64,000 nucleotides of DNA. It comes from Physcia stellaris (Eukaryota > Ascomycota > Lecanoromycetes > Caliciales > Physciaceae). Of the stretch, positions 1 to 11,230 are shown one piece after another; position 1 is the first letter of the stretch; each line of letters starts with the position of its first letter. The position numbers and the translations under genes were made by a program. The notes under the pieces were generated by a model that was not told the origin of the DNA, searched no databases, and saw nothing but the letters and a program-made list of their open reading frames with translations. The DNA lies in the NCBI GenBank assembly GCA_018902385.1, contig JABSSW010000013.1, positions 744,001 to 808,000 of the forward strand. The letters run 5' to 3'.

Positions 1-867
1 GACGCCCTAGGCAACGACCCATCCACAACCTCCAAACCAACCCAACCATCGCACGACCCGCTCTCCCTAGGCCGGCGCATCGACATCCTCAGACGCTCCA
101 ACCCTAACGCCCTAACCTCCTACCTAGCCTCCGAATCCAAATCCCCAAACTACCTCGAAACGCCCTTCTCCAACTTCTGCCTCGCACTAATCGACAACGC
201 AACGGCAGAATACACCTTCCTAACCACATTCTTCTCCCCCTCCCAATCCTACCACCAAATCTCCCGCTCCTTCTCCTCCATCTTCTCGCCCACCTTCGCC
301 CTCGGCACCGCCTACACAAAAGCCCTCACCGAAACCACCTACGACAGCCTCGGCCTCCTCCTCTGCGTGCGCCTGAATCAGCACGGCGCCTTCGAGCTGC
401 AGCGCCGCAAAATCCCCGTCGCGGACGGCTACATCAACGCCACGAACATGCTCCTCTGGCCCCGCTTCCAGCTCGCCATGGACGCCCAGCACGACTCCAT
501 CCGCCGCGCCACCTCCTCCCTTTCCTCAACCGCCCGCGCGCTCTCCTCCCTCGGCTCCTCGTCCTCCGCGCAATCCACCGCGCCGACGCCCCTGACGCAG
601 CGCTTTGGACTGCTGCTGCAGGGCATCCTAGCGTTGAGCGCGGAACATGGCGCCGAGGAGAGCGAGCCTGTGGGGAATAGTGTGGGGAGATTGATTGGGG
701 AGATGGAGGCTTATTTGGGGAAGGCGGCGAGGGGACTGCAGGCGGGAAGGAGGGAGAGGTTTTTGAGCAGTAATTGGAGCCTTGTGAGGACTATTGTGGG
801 GGATGGGGGTGGGCGCTTGGGGGAGGGGGTTAGGGAGCGGTTGGAGGGATTGAGGGATGGGGTGTGA
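1..867 (+). CDS. VPS52: Vps52 (GARP complex subunit), 3' part
   Basis: Last 288 residues of Vps52 (Sac2 family), a subunit of the GARP tethering complex that captures endosome-derived vesicles at the trans-Golgi. The frame is open from base 1, so the N-terminus lies outside the window; no intron is needed in this part. The diagnostic segment is CVRLNQHGAFELQRRKIP followed by GYINATNMLLWPRFQ, at about residues 122-155 of the fragment, then a Ser/Ala-rich linker and a helical C-terminus ending in TGA at 865-867. The coding strand is strongly C-rich up to about base 600 and strongly G-rich after 640, a switch made mostly through synonymous third positions. Family assignment is from remembered conservation; the skew is seen directly. 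Confidence 0.9.
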   Translation, partial: DALGNDPSTTSKPTQPSHDPLSLGRRIDILRRSNPNALTSYLASESKSPNYLETPFSNFCLALIDNATAEYTFLTTFFSPSQSYHQISRSFSSIFSPTFALGTAYTKALTETTYDSLGLLLCVRLNQHGAFELQRRKIPVADGYINATNMLLWPRFQLAMDAQHDSIRRATSSLSSTARALSSLGSSSSAQSTAPTPLTQRFGLLLQGILALSAEHGAEESEPVGNSVGRLIGEMEAYLGKAARGLQAGRRERFLSSNWSLVRTIVGDGGGRLGEGVRERLEGLRDGV

Positions 868-1671
868 GGTTTTTTTTGGGGGAGGGGGTGGGCGAGTGGG
901 ATTTTGGTATGAGTGGTTCTGGGTGGCGAGAGGAGGAATATGAGTGAGAGATTTGAAGGGGTACAGAAATTTCAATGATTATGTAGCTACTTAGACTGCG
1001 GATTGTTGTGGATGACTGTTCCCTCTGAGTAGCCAAGTTCCCCAATGGAAAATCGAAACCTGGCCTTCTACCTCGCTCACCATTTTATGCCCTTACACAT
1101 TATTCTCTCCTTTCACACTCCTATCCAGGCTCAACCCCAACTCCACATCTCGAAAACACCTCGGAAACTTAAACGCCCCTTTCAAAACCATCTCTTGGTT
1201 TTGGCTGAACAGCTGGCAGGGTATGTTCCCTATGTGCTTAGTACAAGAGCAGGTCACATACAAACTCAGAAGGACGATGAAAACACAATAGTGAGTGCAG
1301 AAACTCATCATGTAATTTGAAACAAATTGACAACAAAAGCAGTGATATCCAATTAATAAAAAAAAGTTGGAAGATCTGACCAATGATTCAAAACATTTTT
1401 GTATCTCGAATAAATTTACTAGATGGGTTCGCTCGGGTCCTCCTCCCCGTGGTAAAAGCTTGGAAAACAGGGCCTCCCGAAAAAAGAAGAAGGAAAAAAC
1501 CCTCGGAAATCCACCCAAACCTGCCATGATTCATACAAGGAAACCCAAAACCCCAGAGACCATCGCCCGAACTCCTGACGCTTTCCCAGCTGTATGTGCT
1601 CATATGGTACACTCAAAGTCTCCTTGCACCTCCCACGCCCACCAACCCAACTTCCTACCCACTGCAACTCC
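868..1671. other. Tail-to-tail intergenic region, no gene seen
   Basis: Lies between the 3' ends of VPS52 and the membrane-protein gene. It opens with T/G runs continuing the G-rich end of VPS52. The short open frames on both strands show no family resemblance, no composition bias and no convincing splice partners. I see no RNA gene or repeat. Confidence 0.5.
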
Positions 1672-3511
1672 CTAGTATATCCTACCCAGCAGTGGGACCG
1701 GATTTATCGCATTCAGCGAGAACTCCTCAATACTCTTCGCATCCTCGATCTCACTACCCATCAACGTCCCCAGTCCATCCTGGCTAATCCGCGGACTGGT
1801 GCTGACGACGCTACTATCTGGCGTATCCTCTATAACGGTGGTATATCCCGGTGGTAGCGTCCCCTCGCTCTCATACCCTGGAAGCGTGCACATACTCTGT
1901 CTCCTCCTCCTCCTACGCTCTGAACTCTCGCTTTCGCTGTCGTAGAGGAAGTCATTGCGACCCTCCTCCGCAGCCGCCATACTGTTTATGTGGCGATTGC
2001 GATGAGGCCGGGTGGCGTGGCGGAGGTTGTTGATATCGCGTTGAGTGACGGCTTCGAGGATAGCTTCTTGCTCGAGTACTCGGCTTCTTTTTTCATCCCA
2101 GGTTTCGCAGGTGCCTGTACCTCGAGAGCGAGGACAGCCTCGGTGCCGGAGAGCACAGATGCGGGTTTGGAACCAGTGTCGCCATGCGGCGCGGCGGTAT
2201 AGATGTTTGTTATGACGTTCTTCACGGCGGGCGGCACGATCGGCGCGTCGTCGGGGATCGCGGATGTAGATGACGATCCATGTCAGGAGGGAGAAGAGCA
2301 GGAAGGCGATAGAAACGAGTTTCAGGAAGTGAGTCGCTGTTGTGGGAGGGGAACTGAGTGGTGAGAGTGAGGGCGTTGATGATGGAAAGGCTGAGTCAAT
2401 AGGCGAGGAGGCGGTTGGGGAGGCGGTCGGTGTATGGATGGAACGTGTTTGAGCAGGAGGTAGAGCTTCGGTCAGACGGTCGGGAGACGAAAGAAGGGGA
2501 TGATTGGTGGTAGAGGAGCTTGCTGTCTCGAAAGTACTCAAGTGGTCCTGGTTCTCTTGTCCATGGTCGTGATCGGGACACATCTTTGCCATGGCTTTGT
2601 GAAGACTCATACCAAGATTCTTCAGGTGGGTGTGGCATGACTGCACAACCCTGCCTGCAGTCTCTCGGAAAGTGGTTAATTGCTTTTTCAAGTATTGTGT
2701 AACCGTATTGAGAGATTTGAGAAGACTCTTTTGTTTCTCGTCGCTGGGCTCGACTGTGTATCCTTCTTCTTCGTCCTCTTCTTCTACTAGGTCTTCACTG
2801 GTTCGAGTCTGGTCTTGAGCGATGAATGTCGGAGACGGCGTTCGCCAATGCTCGACATTAGCTTCGATGTCGTTCCAGTTAGTGGAATGCGGGCTAAATT
2901 GGAGTACTGTCGGAGCTCCAATCTGTTTGTATGAGATCGTAAACCCTACGTTCAGATCTTCTCTGGTTCTTTGTATGCCGAAACTCAATACTTGAGCGAC
3001 ATCTTCTCTCTTTGAATTACTCCCATCCGAGGACGCGGTATTGTAGAGACAGTGGATCTGCCAGTTGGCGAGTATGGGTGGGAAGACGGTTGGTAGAAAG
3101 AGCTCGCCCCTGGCCGACGTTCCATCCCATATGGACTCGAGATGGTGACCGAGGAAAGAGACATTGTTTTCGCCACATGGCTTTTTAGATGACTTGATCT
3201 CGATGGTAAAATTCTAGGAAGTCTTAGTCATGGGTCCATTTGAAGACATCAAGGATCTTGTACTCTGTCATTGCCAAAAGGATCTTGTCGGTGGAAATTA
3301 TCGATGTCAAACGATAACAATGCTTCTGAGGAATCTATAAAGGCCTTAGCATCGTCGACTTTGCTTATATTTTCAACGGGTTCTCAGGCTTACGGTACTC
3401 GACAACAGGCTTAGATGGGCCCACGGTTGATGATGATGGCGATTCGGGGAGGACAAAGGCTCGAGCGAAGGTCGAGGACAGCAAAGCTGCCGCCTTGGTG
3501 AAGCCACGCAT
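1672..3511 (-). CDS. Single-pass membrane protein with signal peptide, unrecognised family
   Basis: Three-exon model on the minus strand: 3511-3394, 3334-3264 and 3213-1672, with introns of 59 and 50 bases; phases agree and give 513+62 residues, about 576 with the split codon. The start was chosen at the Met beginning MRGFTKAAALLSSTFARA, a good signal peptide with AXA-type cleavage; an upstream in-frame Met at 3667 would bury it. The large exon stays open upstream of its first apparent start, reading ILANWQIHCLYNTASS, which supports splicing. The order is signal peptide, luminal domain of about 200 residues, an acidic EEEDEEEG patch, a helical segment, a Ser/Pro/Thr-rich linker, one TM helix (LVSIAFLLFSLLTWIVIYI), then a basic Arg-rich cytosolic tail with a DSESESSERRRRRR cluster. 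I infer a type I membrane protein. No function is assigned. Confidence 0.75.
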
Positions 3512-3743
3512 GGCGGCGGCTTCTTGGAAGAGAAACCGACTCTTGACGGGTCGAGTCAGTGACAGTTCACATGACGATGAGGAGAGAGAGGGAGTTTGGT
3601 GGTTGCCTGGAAAGCCTCTCGTAGGGCTGTGCTTGCTGCTGAGCCGCAACGCTAGTAGTCTTGGCATCAGACCCTGAGAAGACCCTCGGTCATGTGAATG
3701 TCAACACCACTTGGGAGGTTGAAGCTATTAATCCTACACAAAG
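3512..3743. promoter_or_regulatory. Divergent promoter region, membrane protein / LSM4
   Basis: The 232 bases between the two divergent start codons must hold both promoters and 5' UTRs. No TATA box or clear motif is recognisable by eye. Confidence 0.5.
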
Positions 3744-4229
3744 ATGGTGAGCAGCAATAGATTACCCTTATTCCCTTCTCATGGTCTGACCCTGTTCTAG
3801 CTGCCGTTAGGCCTCCTCAATGCCGCTCAAGGCTCACCAATGCTTGTCGAGCTCAAGAACGGCGAAACACTCAATGGCCATCTCGTCAATTGCGATACCT
3901 GGATGAATCTTACATTGAAGGAGGTCGTGCAAACCAGTCCAGATGGCGATAAGTTCTTTCGACTACCTGAAGTCTACGTCCGAGGCAACAATGTGGGTAA
4001 TAATAAAAGTTTTTGTAGTCAAAGCGCATGACCTACTAACAAGGCACAGATCAAATATCTACGAGTACCTGACGAAATTGTCGATCTAGTCAAGGATCAA
4101 CAGCAAAGCCAACCGTCGAGTCGGGGAAGAGGTGGTGGGGTGGGACGCGGCGATCATGCTGGGCGTGGTGACAGAGGAAGAGGTGGCGCCAGAGGCGGGC
4201 GTGGTAGAGGCAGGGGAAGAGGTGGATGA
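3744..4229 (+). CDS. LSM4: LSm4, U6 snRNA-associated Sm-like protein
   Basis: LSm4 is a subunit of the nuclear LSm2-8 ring on U6 snRNA and the cytoplasmic LSm1-7 ring in mRNA decay. Exons are 3744-3746, 3801-3992 and 4050-4229, all in phase, giving 124 residues. The first exon is only the ATG; the intron starts at once (GTGAGC), and exon 2 continues [19 protein letters not shown]. The Sm1 motif ([20 protein letters not shown]) and the Sm2 region ([14 protein letters not shown], restored across intron 2) are intact. The C-terminus is an RG/RGG-rich tail typical of Lsm4, which drives P-body association in yeast. Intron 2 has a CTAAC branch site shortly before its CAG acceptor. The product is of normal family length and looks functional. 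Confidence 0.96.
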
Positions 4230-4544
4230 AGCTTCATGAGATAAGCAGCAATGATGAGTCCACAAGAGCATGCCCCGGATAGTTAGCTGTCTGCAGAGTG
4301 ATGCATGTTGAAAGAAGCTCGGGGCCGGTTATGGAACCGGTATTTCCGAATGGGTTACGAAGGCATCCAGCAGAAGCACAATCTATCCTACGCCTCAGGG
4401 AGTTGAAACCCATGAAGGACCCTGCAAGGAAAGATTCGTCGAACAAATCGATGCTTCATTAGCTAGCTTCCAGGCTCGCGCCAGCTGTCGGTCTTCATCC
4501 TACCACAGTATACACAACCGGCAGTCTAACTCAGATTACAGCCA

Positions 4545-5105
4545 TTAATAATTCTGTCCCGTCACTCCCAACCTTGCTACATCCCGTACCACCATCAAGC
4601 TGATCCTAATAGACTGCTCTGTCGCCATGTGTACGTAAACGGCGTTGAACTGCGCGGTGAACCCTCGTTGGGTCATAGCAACCATCTTCGCGGCAAACCT
4701 AGCGATGAACCCCCACGGAATTGTTGTAGAGTCGCTCGAAAACTCTAGCCTGAGATTATCCCATTCAAAGGCCCGAAAGGTGTCTGGGTCACCGAGGCTG
4801 GAAGTGCCGCCTCGGACCTCCTCGATGACCGAAGAGTAAAAGTGGCTGAGCGTTGTAGCTGCGAATTGTACTGGTATGTAGGACTCCCAGGTTTGATAGT
4901 AAGCAGCCCAGCCATTGCCCAGGTTCGTAAGCCACTCATCTCGCTCCAGAAGAAGGCTGGCTCTGTGTGGTGGAGAGTCGTAGGCTGTAGGACCTGGGTC
5001 GAAATTTGGGAGTCGTTTGGAACTATCATCAACGGGCGTGGCCCTGCTAAGAAAAGCAATATTGAGTAGCCAGGCCCCCACTGCCACCGCCGTTTGCAGT
5101 CGCAT
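4545..5105 (-). CDS. Small secreted protein, unrecognised family
   Basis: Single-exon 186-residue protein. The first 23 residues (MRLQTAVAVGAWLLNIAFLS, then RATP) form a clear signal peptide. The mature part has no cysteine cluster but is rich in aromatic residues, with WAAYYQTWESYIPVQFAAT near the middle and WDNLRLEFSS later, suggesting a compact folded domain rather than a cell-wall repeat protein. It lies 3' to 3' with LSM4, 315 bases apart, and that gap holds nothing obvious. No enzymatic motif is visible. The clean signal peptide and the absence of stops over 560 bases support a real gene; the function is unknown. Confidence 0.7.
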   Translation of the reverse strand: MRLQTAVAVGAWLLNIAFLSRATPVDDSSKRLPNFDPGPTAYDSPPHRASLLLERDEWLTNLGNGWAAYYQTWESYIPVQFAATTLSHFYSSVIEEVRGGTSSLGDPDTFRAFEWDNLRLEFSSDSTTIPWGFIARFAAKMVAMTQRGFTAQFNAVYVHMATEQSIRISLMVVRDVARLGVTGQNY

Positions 5106-6544
5106 ACTTGATCATGGAAACATCATTGTGGATTGCTGGTCGTTTCGCTCGAATGTCATGCCGGAGTTGTTAGACATGGTTCAGACTAAGGATAGGCCAA
5201 TTAGCTCTTATTTATCCTGAGTGGTTTTATCGACCCCGTTCTTGAACTGCTCTCCTGGCTCTATGAGAGATGATAATTTCGCATGTCGCTTGAAGCTTGG
5301 GCAGGGCTTGGATCTGGGGAAAGCTCCCCCTGCGCATCGTATTAGTAAGATCCTGTGCCAGAGTCGTGGAATCATTTGATAAAAGTCTCCGGTATCCGTA
5401 AGTCTTACTTGCTGACTGAGGTATGCCTGCATCACCATGTGGTTTCCCGCAATACGAAGACCCTGTGTTTGGAATCCCTGCTAAATTGAGATCATGAATG
5501 ACTGTCGAGATATCCTACGCAAATTGTTCAAGCAGGATGCCCGTTTGCTTGCGAGCTGTTAAATCCTGTCGCAACTAGGGTAATATACCCTTCTTGGCTC
5601 TTAGTGTCCTTCTATGAGTATTGAGAATCAATGATACTCGAGACCGCGATCTGGAGGATTTTGTTCTACATGTCAGCTTCGACAGGCTAAGGTTTATTTG
5701 CAGGCGCAAATATTGATGCACGAGCTGCCTCGGAAAACCTGAGACGTTTCTGAAAGCCGTGGTACCTTATCTCATGCAATGCAGAAGCTAGTCTATCATC
5801 TTCGACGATTTAGCGGGCGAACAGCAGCGACTAATTGTCTAAGCGGTGCTGCTTCGACTATGAAAGAGCGTTTGCTGCGGTCAAGCGCCTTGATTGCGCA
5901 ATAATTGAAGCTGGTCGGAGATGACTCAAATTCTCCAGAGATATGGATTCTCATGTCGTGTGTTCAATAATGATGTCTCTATCTTGTGATTACCTCATGG
6001 GAAACCAGAACGACGAAACATATGAATAGATGACTCGAATTCTAAGACCGATATTAGATCTGGACGTTGCAGCTGTCTGACAAGATTTGTTAATCAGTTA
6101 AAGTCTGATTCTTTGTTGTGTCATGCGTCCTCACTGGTTTACTGTTAGTGGGAAGTATCTCGTAACTCGTTCCTGGAATGCCATCGGCACAGAATCAGGC
6201 TCCAACTGGAGAAGTCAACTTTGAGATCCTCTTAGATATACTAATCCATGTATCAGGTTGAGTAGAAGGCGTCTATTGCATTTGTCGTCCTGCGGTCACT
6301 CAATACTGCTCAAGTTGCACTCCTGGCGTAAAAGTCACACTCGGCTTTCTCCTCTTCTACTTAGGTAGTAAGCTCGTTCCCCGCAGACAAGATTCGGGCC
6401 CGAGGGAAGTAAGACATCTTAAGGATCGGTCAAGTAGCGTATTACAAGTGTAGCTTTGGAACTGAGGTGGTTTCCCCGTCGGTTCACGTTACTTCGGCAA
6501 TCAATTCTGTCCGGATCGAGTGGTCTCGGAAACTTCTTTGACTC
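5106..6544. other. Intergenic region, no gene supported
   Basis: About 1.4 kb upstream of the secreted-protein gene and downstream of the phosphatase fusion. Open frames are short and stop-ridden. I find no repeat ends, RNA gene or splice-consistent gene. Confidence 0.45.
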
Positions 6545-9500
6545 TCATTCATTATTACTGTTTTCTAGATTTTCAACATCTCTTTGCTGCCTTTCTGGGC
6601 TGTCGTCAGAAGAGTAATAGCGTTGAGCTTTCTTCTTCTCTTGCCAGGAATCGTCAGAAGAGTAATATCGGAGCTCGTCCTCCTTTCGAGACGAGCTTTC
6701 TCCTAACTGGTGCTTTTCTACGATTTTCACGATTTACTCGTGTTCTCGTAACTTTGAGATGGTCTTAGAGCACTTGGAGTCAGCAATGCGGGAGGAGTCT
6801 TTGGAAAGCAGCTGCCTATGACTTACCTATCGGGTTCTGCACCCGACTCTCGCGCAACCTCCTGGTATGCTCAAAAAGAACATCCTGATCGGCTTCGGGA
6901 ATCCATTTTTTTATGATCATGTAGTCTGCATCCCTCTAAGAATTGTTAATAATACCATCATATGTCTTGTTTCGGTAGCATTTACCTTGTCCCATTCCCA
7001 TGGAAGCTCATAGAGATCCAAGGTATCTGGACTCATGTGCTTACGGTGGACCTTGATATATGTAGGTCGAGTTAAGTCCATGAGCTTTTTATTATCTCGT
7101 CCATGACTCTTCCAAGTCTTTTCGACGTCTTCCTCTGAGAATCCCGCTTTCAAAAGAGACGTTCTCATCCGCTCTCGAAGGGCATCTTCTTCCTTTTCCT
7201 CCAGGCTCTGCATTTCTTGCCCTGGCAGACTCTCATACTTGCTTTGATTGACGGGTGGCAGATCTAGAGGGCGCTCTTCCATTTCCAAAAAGTCACGGAA
7301 AGATCTTTCTGAATCTCCATCCCGAGGTTCGAAGAATCGGAGAACACTCAGATTGTAGAATACCTGTGGAGGCGACGAGATTATATTATTGAGGTATTGA
7401 TTTATATGCTTTGCGGAATTGTAAAGTTCGTCTAGAGAGTCTTCCTTGATGCAATCTCGAAGATCACCACGTATGTCTTCAAGTGATCGGAATATGTAAT
7501 TATGTCGTCCGTCCATCAAAGTGCAGTCTATCCAAAATTGGTTGTCTGTTGCTTCAGGCCAATTGATCACTACGGAAAGAGGCCCCACAGAGCGGAACCA
7601 TGTTTCGAAGTTCTTTCTAGCGTCGGACTCTAGCTTCAAGGTAAGCTCTTCTCTCAGCGTGTCGTACAGGAAATGGTACATCTCAGGAGTCTGAGCCATC
7701 AGCATTCGCTGCTTCCTCAATGAGTCAACAGTGTCGAAAACGATATCGGTATCCGCCTCGCCATCCTCCAAAGAGCCCTTATTAAGCTCTCCCAGCAGAA
7801 AATCAAGAGCAATGAAGGTCCCGGTACGTCCACTGCCAGAGCCAGAATGGATAATACGTGGAGTCCCATTATTTTCAAGCTCATCACTTCTCGTAATTCC
7901 GCACAGGTCGATGAGAGCCTTCCGATCGTCTCGTTCGGGTAACGTGAAGTCGGACCATCCTTCAAAATGGTAATGGTTAACGACTCTAGATAGTGGAGCA
8001 CTTTCTTGATTGAGGTGGGTCTCATTTGCTCTCAATCGATTCTGACTTTCGAAGTTGACGCCCATCTCTATGCCCCGGATGGTTGAAGACCTAATTACAT
8101 CGGAACGGATATATTCGAAAGTCAGGACAGCCGTGAAGTCGTCAGTAGAATCAGTATCAGCATACTCAGCCGGTGAACTATCATGACCAAATAGAAAATA
8201 TTGTAATGATTCAACCCTCCCTTCTTCAACAGTTTTTGTCAACATAACCACTACAGCGCAGTCTTCTGTTTCTTGCCATACCATACGCCAGAAATGGCTT
8301 GCATTTCTCGGATGCTAGATGGAGTTAGTATACACATCACCGAATATGCGTCCTTGCAGGTTTGCAGTGCTGACCTGAGTTGCGATATACCTCCGAATTT
8401 CTCCATCGCGAGAGCTTCGTAAGCATATGGGTGAGGCGTTAATGTAATCGCATGCCCCTGGTGGGACATCAAGATGTATTCTATTGTTATCCCAGGGGTA
8501 AACGTTCATGTTTCTATTTCTTGCCTTCACTGCAGGCTGCAACTGCATAGAATTCTGGAAATCAGGCCCTACATGCCTATGTTCTATCCGTTCCCGGTCT
8601 AGATCTTCTAGTTGCTTGAATTTCTGGTCAATTTCTACAGTCAAGGCTCAGTGACACGGCTATAAAGGGTTCTCGGAAAGTGTTAATACGTACCTCCAAT
8701 ACCCATCTGCAGAAAAAGAGGCAGGGGCTTCATCCAAAATTTACCATAGCGCTCGGCAGCGGCGGGGAGCTGTGAAAGCCTGAGCTCTTGTAGGTATTGG
8801 ATGGCCTCGTCAGTTGAGTCCGCCTCGTCTGTTCCAGGCACTGTAAGATTTTCGATAACCGAGTTGATGTTGGTTGGCATTTGCGGGTCCGTCTCGGGGA
8901 TGTCCACCGCTGCATCCTCAGCAACCTCAGACATCTGGTCAGAATCCGAAAGCGCTTCGAACTTTGCGTCGACATCCTCATGCTCTTCAGAGCCTCCAGT
9001 CTGGACACCATTGGAGTCAACGTCATCGCTATCAACGTTGGTTGTTTTTGGCAGAACAAAGAGCGCCAGAGTCCGCAAATGCCGAGCTAGGTGGCTACGA
9101 AGGTGCTGTCCCTCTTTAAGGCATAAAGGACACTGCTCGAATGAGGTCTTATCAAGTGGTACCATACACATGTCGATCAATGCCTGTAGTTGATGTGGTG
9201 CGTATGCCGTCGAATGTTCGAGTTTCAGATGATGGGAGAATTTAGACTCAGACGAAGAAGTCTCTGCGCAGTACTTGCAGGTCCACCGTTTGCGATGTTG
9301 AGCCTCATGACTGAACCATTGCTGACGGCGCGAAAAGACTTTGTATGGTTGTGTACAGTCAGGAAATGTGCAACTGTACGGTTGCAAATCCCTGATAACA
9401 TGCATCCTATATGTACGATCATATCAGTCAGATCCACATAGAGTTGTTACCAACATCAGGCCATGAGGGAGCCAATTTCTGGTACTTTAGACTCTACATT

Positions 9501-10891
9501 TTCAAAGCATCCTTAAATGGAATTTCCTCTCAGAATAGTAGGCTTACCTCCAAGTCAGCAGGCTCGAGGTCTTCATCATCTCAAAGCAGTAAGGGCATTC
9601 GAAAGGAGCACTATCAAGCGCGCCTTGGGGCGGTGCTGGGATATAGAGTTGAACTGCCTCAGATACACCGTCAGAAGCAGCGGAAGAGGTCTCTGAAAGA
9701 TTGTCATCAACGAATACGTCTCTGTCGTCTTCTCGATAGGTAGCGACCGTCGTCTGTGTATTCTTAGTAGCTATCGTCGTTGGCGTACTCGCTGCAATAC
9801 TGCGAGGACCGAATTCCACAGCCCGCTCCTTTGGCTGATCCCTGGCATGTTCGCTGGATTCTGTCCTAGGAGCTAGCGGCACTTCATGTGCAGCATCAGC
9901 ATAAGCTCCTAAAGCTAATTTGTCATGGTGCTTTCTTAAGTATTTGAAATATTGCCTTCTCTTACTATTAGCACATGCTAGTCGTTTTATCAGGGCGGAG
10001 TTCGCATGTGGAAATTTGTGTTCGACATGCATTGTGTCCCATTGCTCGAAATGAGACACATCAATAGCACCTATCTTGAGAAGTCGATCTCGAGGGGCAG
10101 GATCACGAATCATTATTGATATTTCATATAAAGAGGAGATGATGTCGTGTATGTCGCCCATGGTCTCTTGCAGCTCCGATGCTGTCGCCTTGACCAAGGG
10201 CAGTTCATCGCGCCCAGAGTCAGAAGAGTTGGAATCTGACTGTGATTCATCATAAGGTCGTCTTTGACCGGAGACGATCTGAACAGCTGCACATATCATC
10301 AGTGAACTTTCTATGGCGACGTGGCCAATACTAGAGAATCTGAGAGCTAAAAGTCTTAAAAACAGCTCTACCCTTTTCTTGTGACGTTGAGTGCAATGCC
10401 TAGCTATGGATTACCTCGCAAACTCTCATGACCTGGGATCAGCGGGAAGCCTAGGGAGATTGTTTGGACTGAGCCTGCGTTCTTTGTCGCATTTGGTTGG
10501 GTACCTGTTTGGAAGCGCCCGTTTGGCAAATCGAAACGGCGAGTGGGCAGACTGGCCATTGTTGACATTTTTAAACGTTTTAAAAAAGTCGTTACCTACC
10601 GTCTGATAAATTTTCTTTCAGATCGTCGAGAAGCTCAAGTACACTCTGCCGCATGTGGGAAGCCTCCCGAAGACGATAATCCAATGATACCCGACCAGAC
10701 CGGTGCGCACCAACGTTCGCAAGCCAAACGCGGAAACGTCCGAGCTCGTCTTGTACAAGAGATCCTGAGACTTGCTCATGATAGTGCGAGTTCGAAGACA
10801 TGACATGAATAGTACTCGAAAGCTCGTGGAAGGAGCTGCTACAGGCTCCACACCGAGCAGCGATAGTAGTGGTCCGTGCATGGCTAGCCAT
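6545..10891 (-). CDS. C2H2 zinc-finger / protein tyrosine phosphatase fusion, predicted pseudophosphatase
   Basis: Seven exons on the minus strand: 10891-10600, 10286-9548, 9406-8694, 8634-8375, 8314-6986, 6935-6827 and 6717-6545. All phases match, giving 1,204 residues. Order: an N-terminal module of fungal C2H2/NLR-associated proteins (GRFRVWLANVGAHRSGR, then RRQYFKYLRKHHDKLALG); C2H2-like fingers (FECPYCF, CTFPDC, WTCKYCAE, CPLCLKEG) at about 330-450; an acidic linker; then a PTP domain from about 580 (YPWDNNRIHL, DYINAS, RYIATQ, HFWRMVW). The P-loop reads HSGSGSGRTG: the catalytic Cys of HCxAGxGRTG is Ser (TCT, 7844-7846). The WPD loop is WSD, with the acid Asp kept. Past the PTP comes RDADYMIIKKWIP, then a Lys/Glu-rich tail with RYYSSDDS twice. 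I infer a phosphotyrosine-binding or trapping protein. The 313-base first intron is the least certain part. Confidence 0.8.
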
Positions 10892-11230
10892 GACGAGGAC
10901 TCAACAAGCCTAGAGCATCTTGGAAAACATTCGATTACGCTGCCAGACATCCAGACATCTACTGGCATCGATAGCTTGAGGCAATGAAATAGGTAGCATA
11001 ACAGGCTCGCCTTTGTTCCGAGCTTCGGACGGTGACAGTATCCGATTGGTGGAAATTGGCGAACCACTACGATATCTCCGAGTACTCGAACATCTCGGGT
11101 CATTCCATCCTCCGAGCGTTGTCGCAGACAATCGACTTCCTTCTTGCGTATCGCATCGTCCCAGTTACTTCTTGATGTGAGGATTAGGACAGAACAATCA
11201 AAGTATGTCTCGTACACTCGCGCATCGCTG
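10892..11230. promoter_or_regulatory. Divergent promoter between phosphatase fusion and DUF7580 gene
   Basis: The 339 bases between the two start codons hold both promoters. Open frames cross the region on both strands but do not resemble proteins. No motif is identified by eye. Confidence 0.5.

Noticed and set aside
1045-1320. Small plus-strand gene between VPS52 and the membrane protein
   Set aside because: No start context, composition or resemblance supports it, and the minus strand is open over the same bases.
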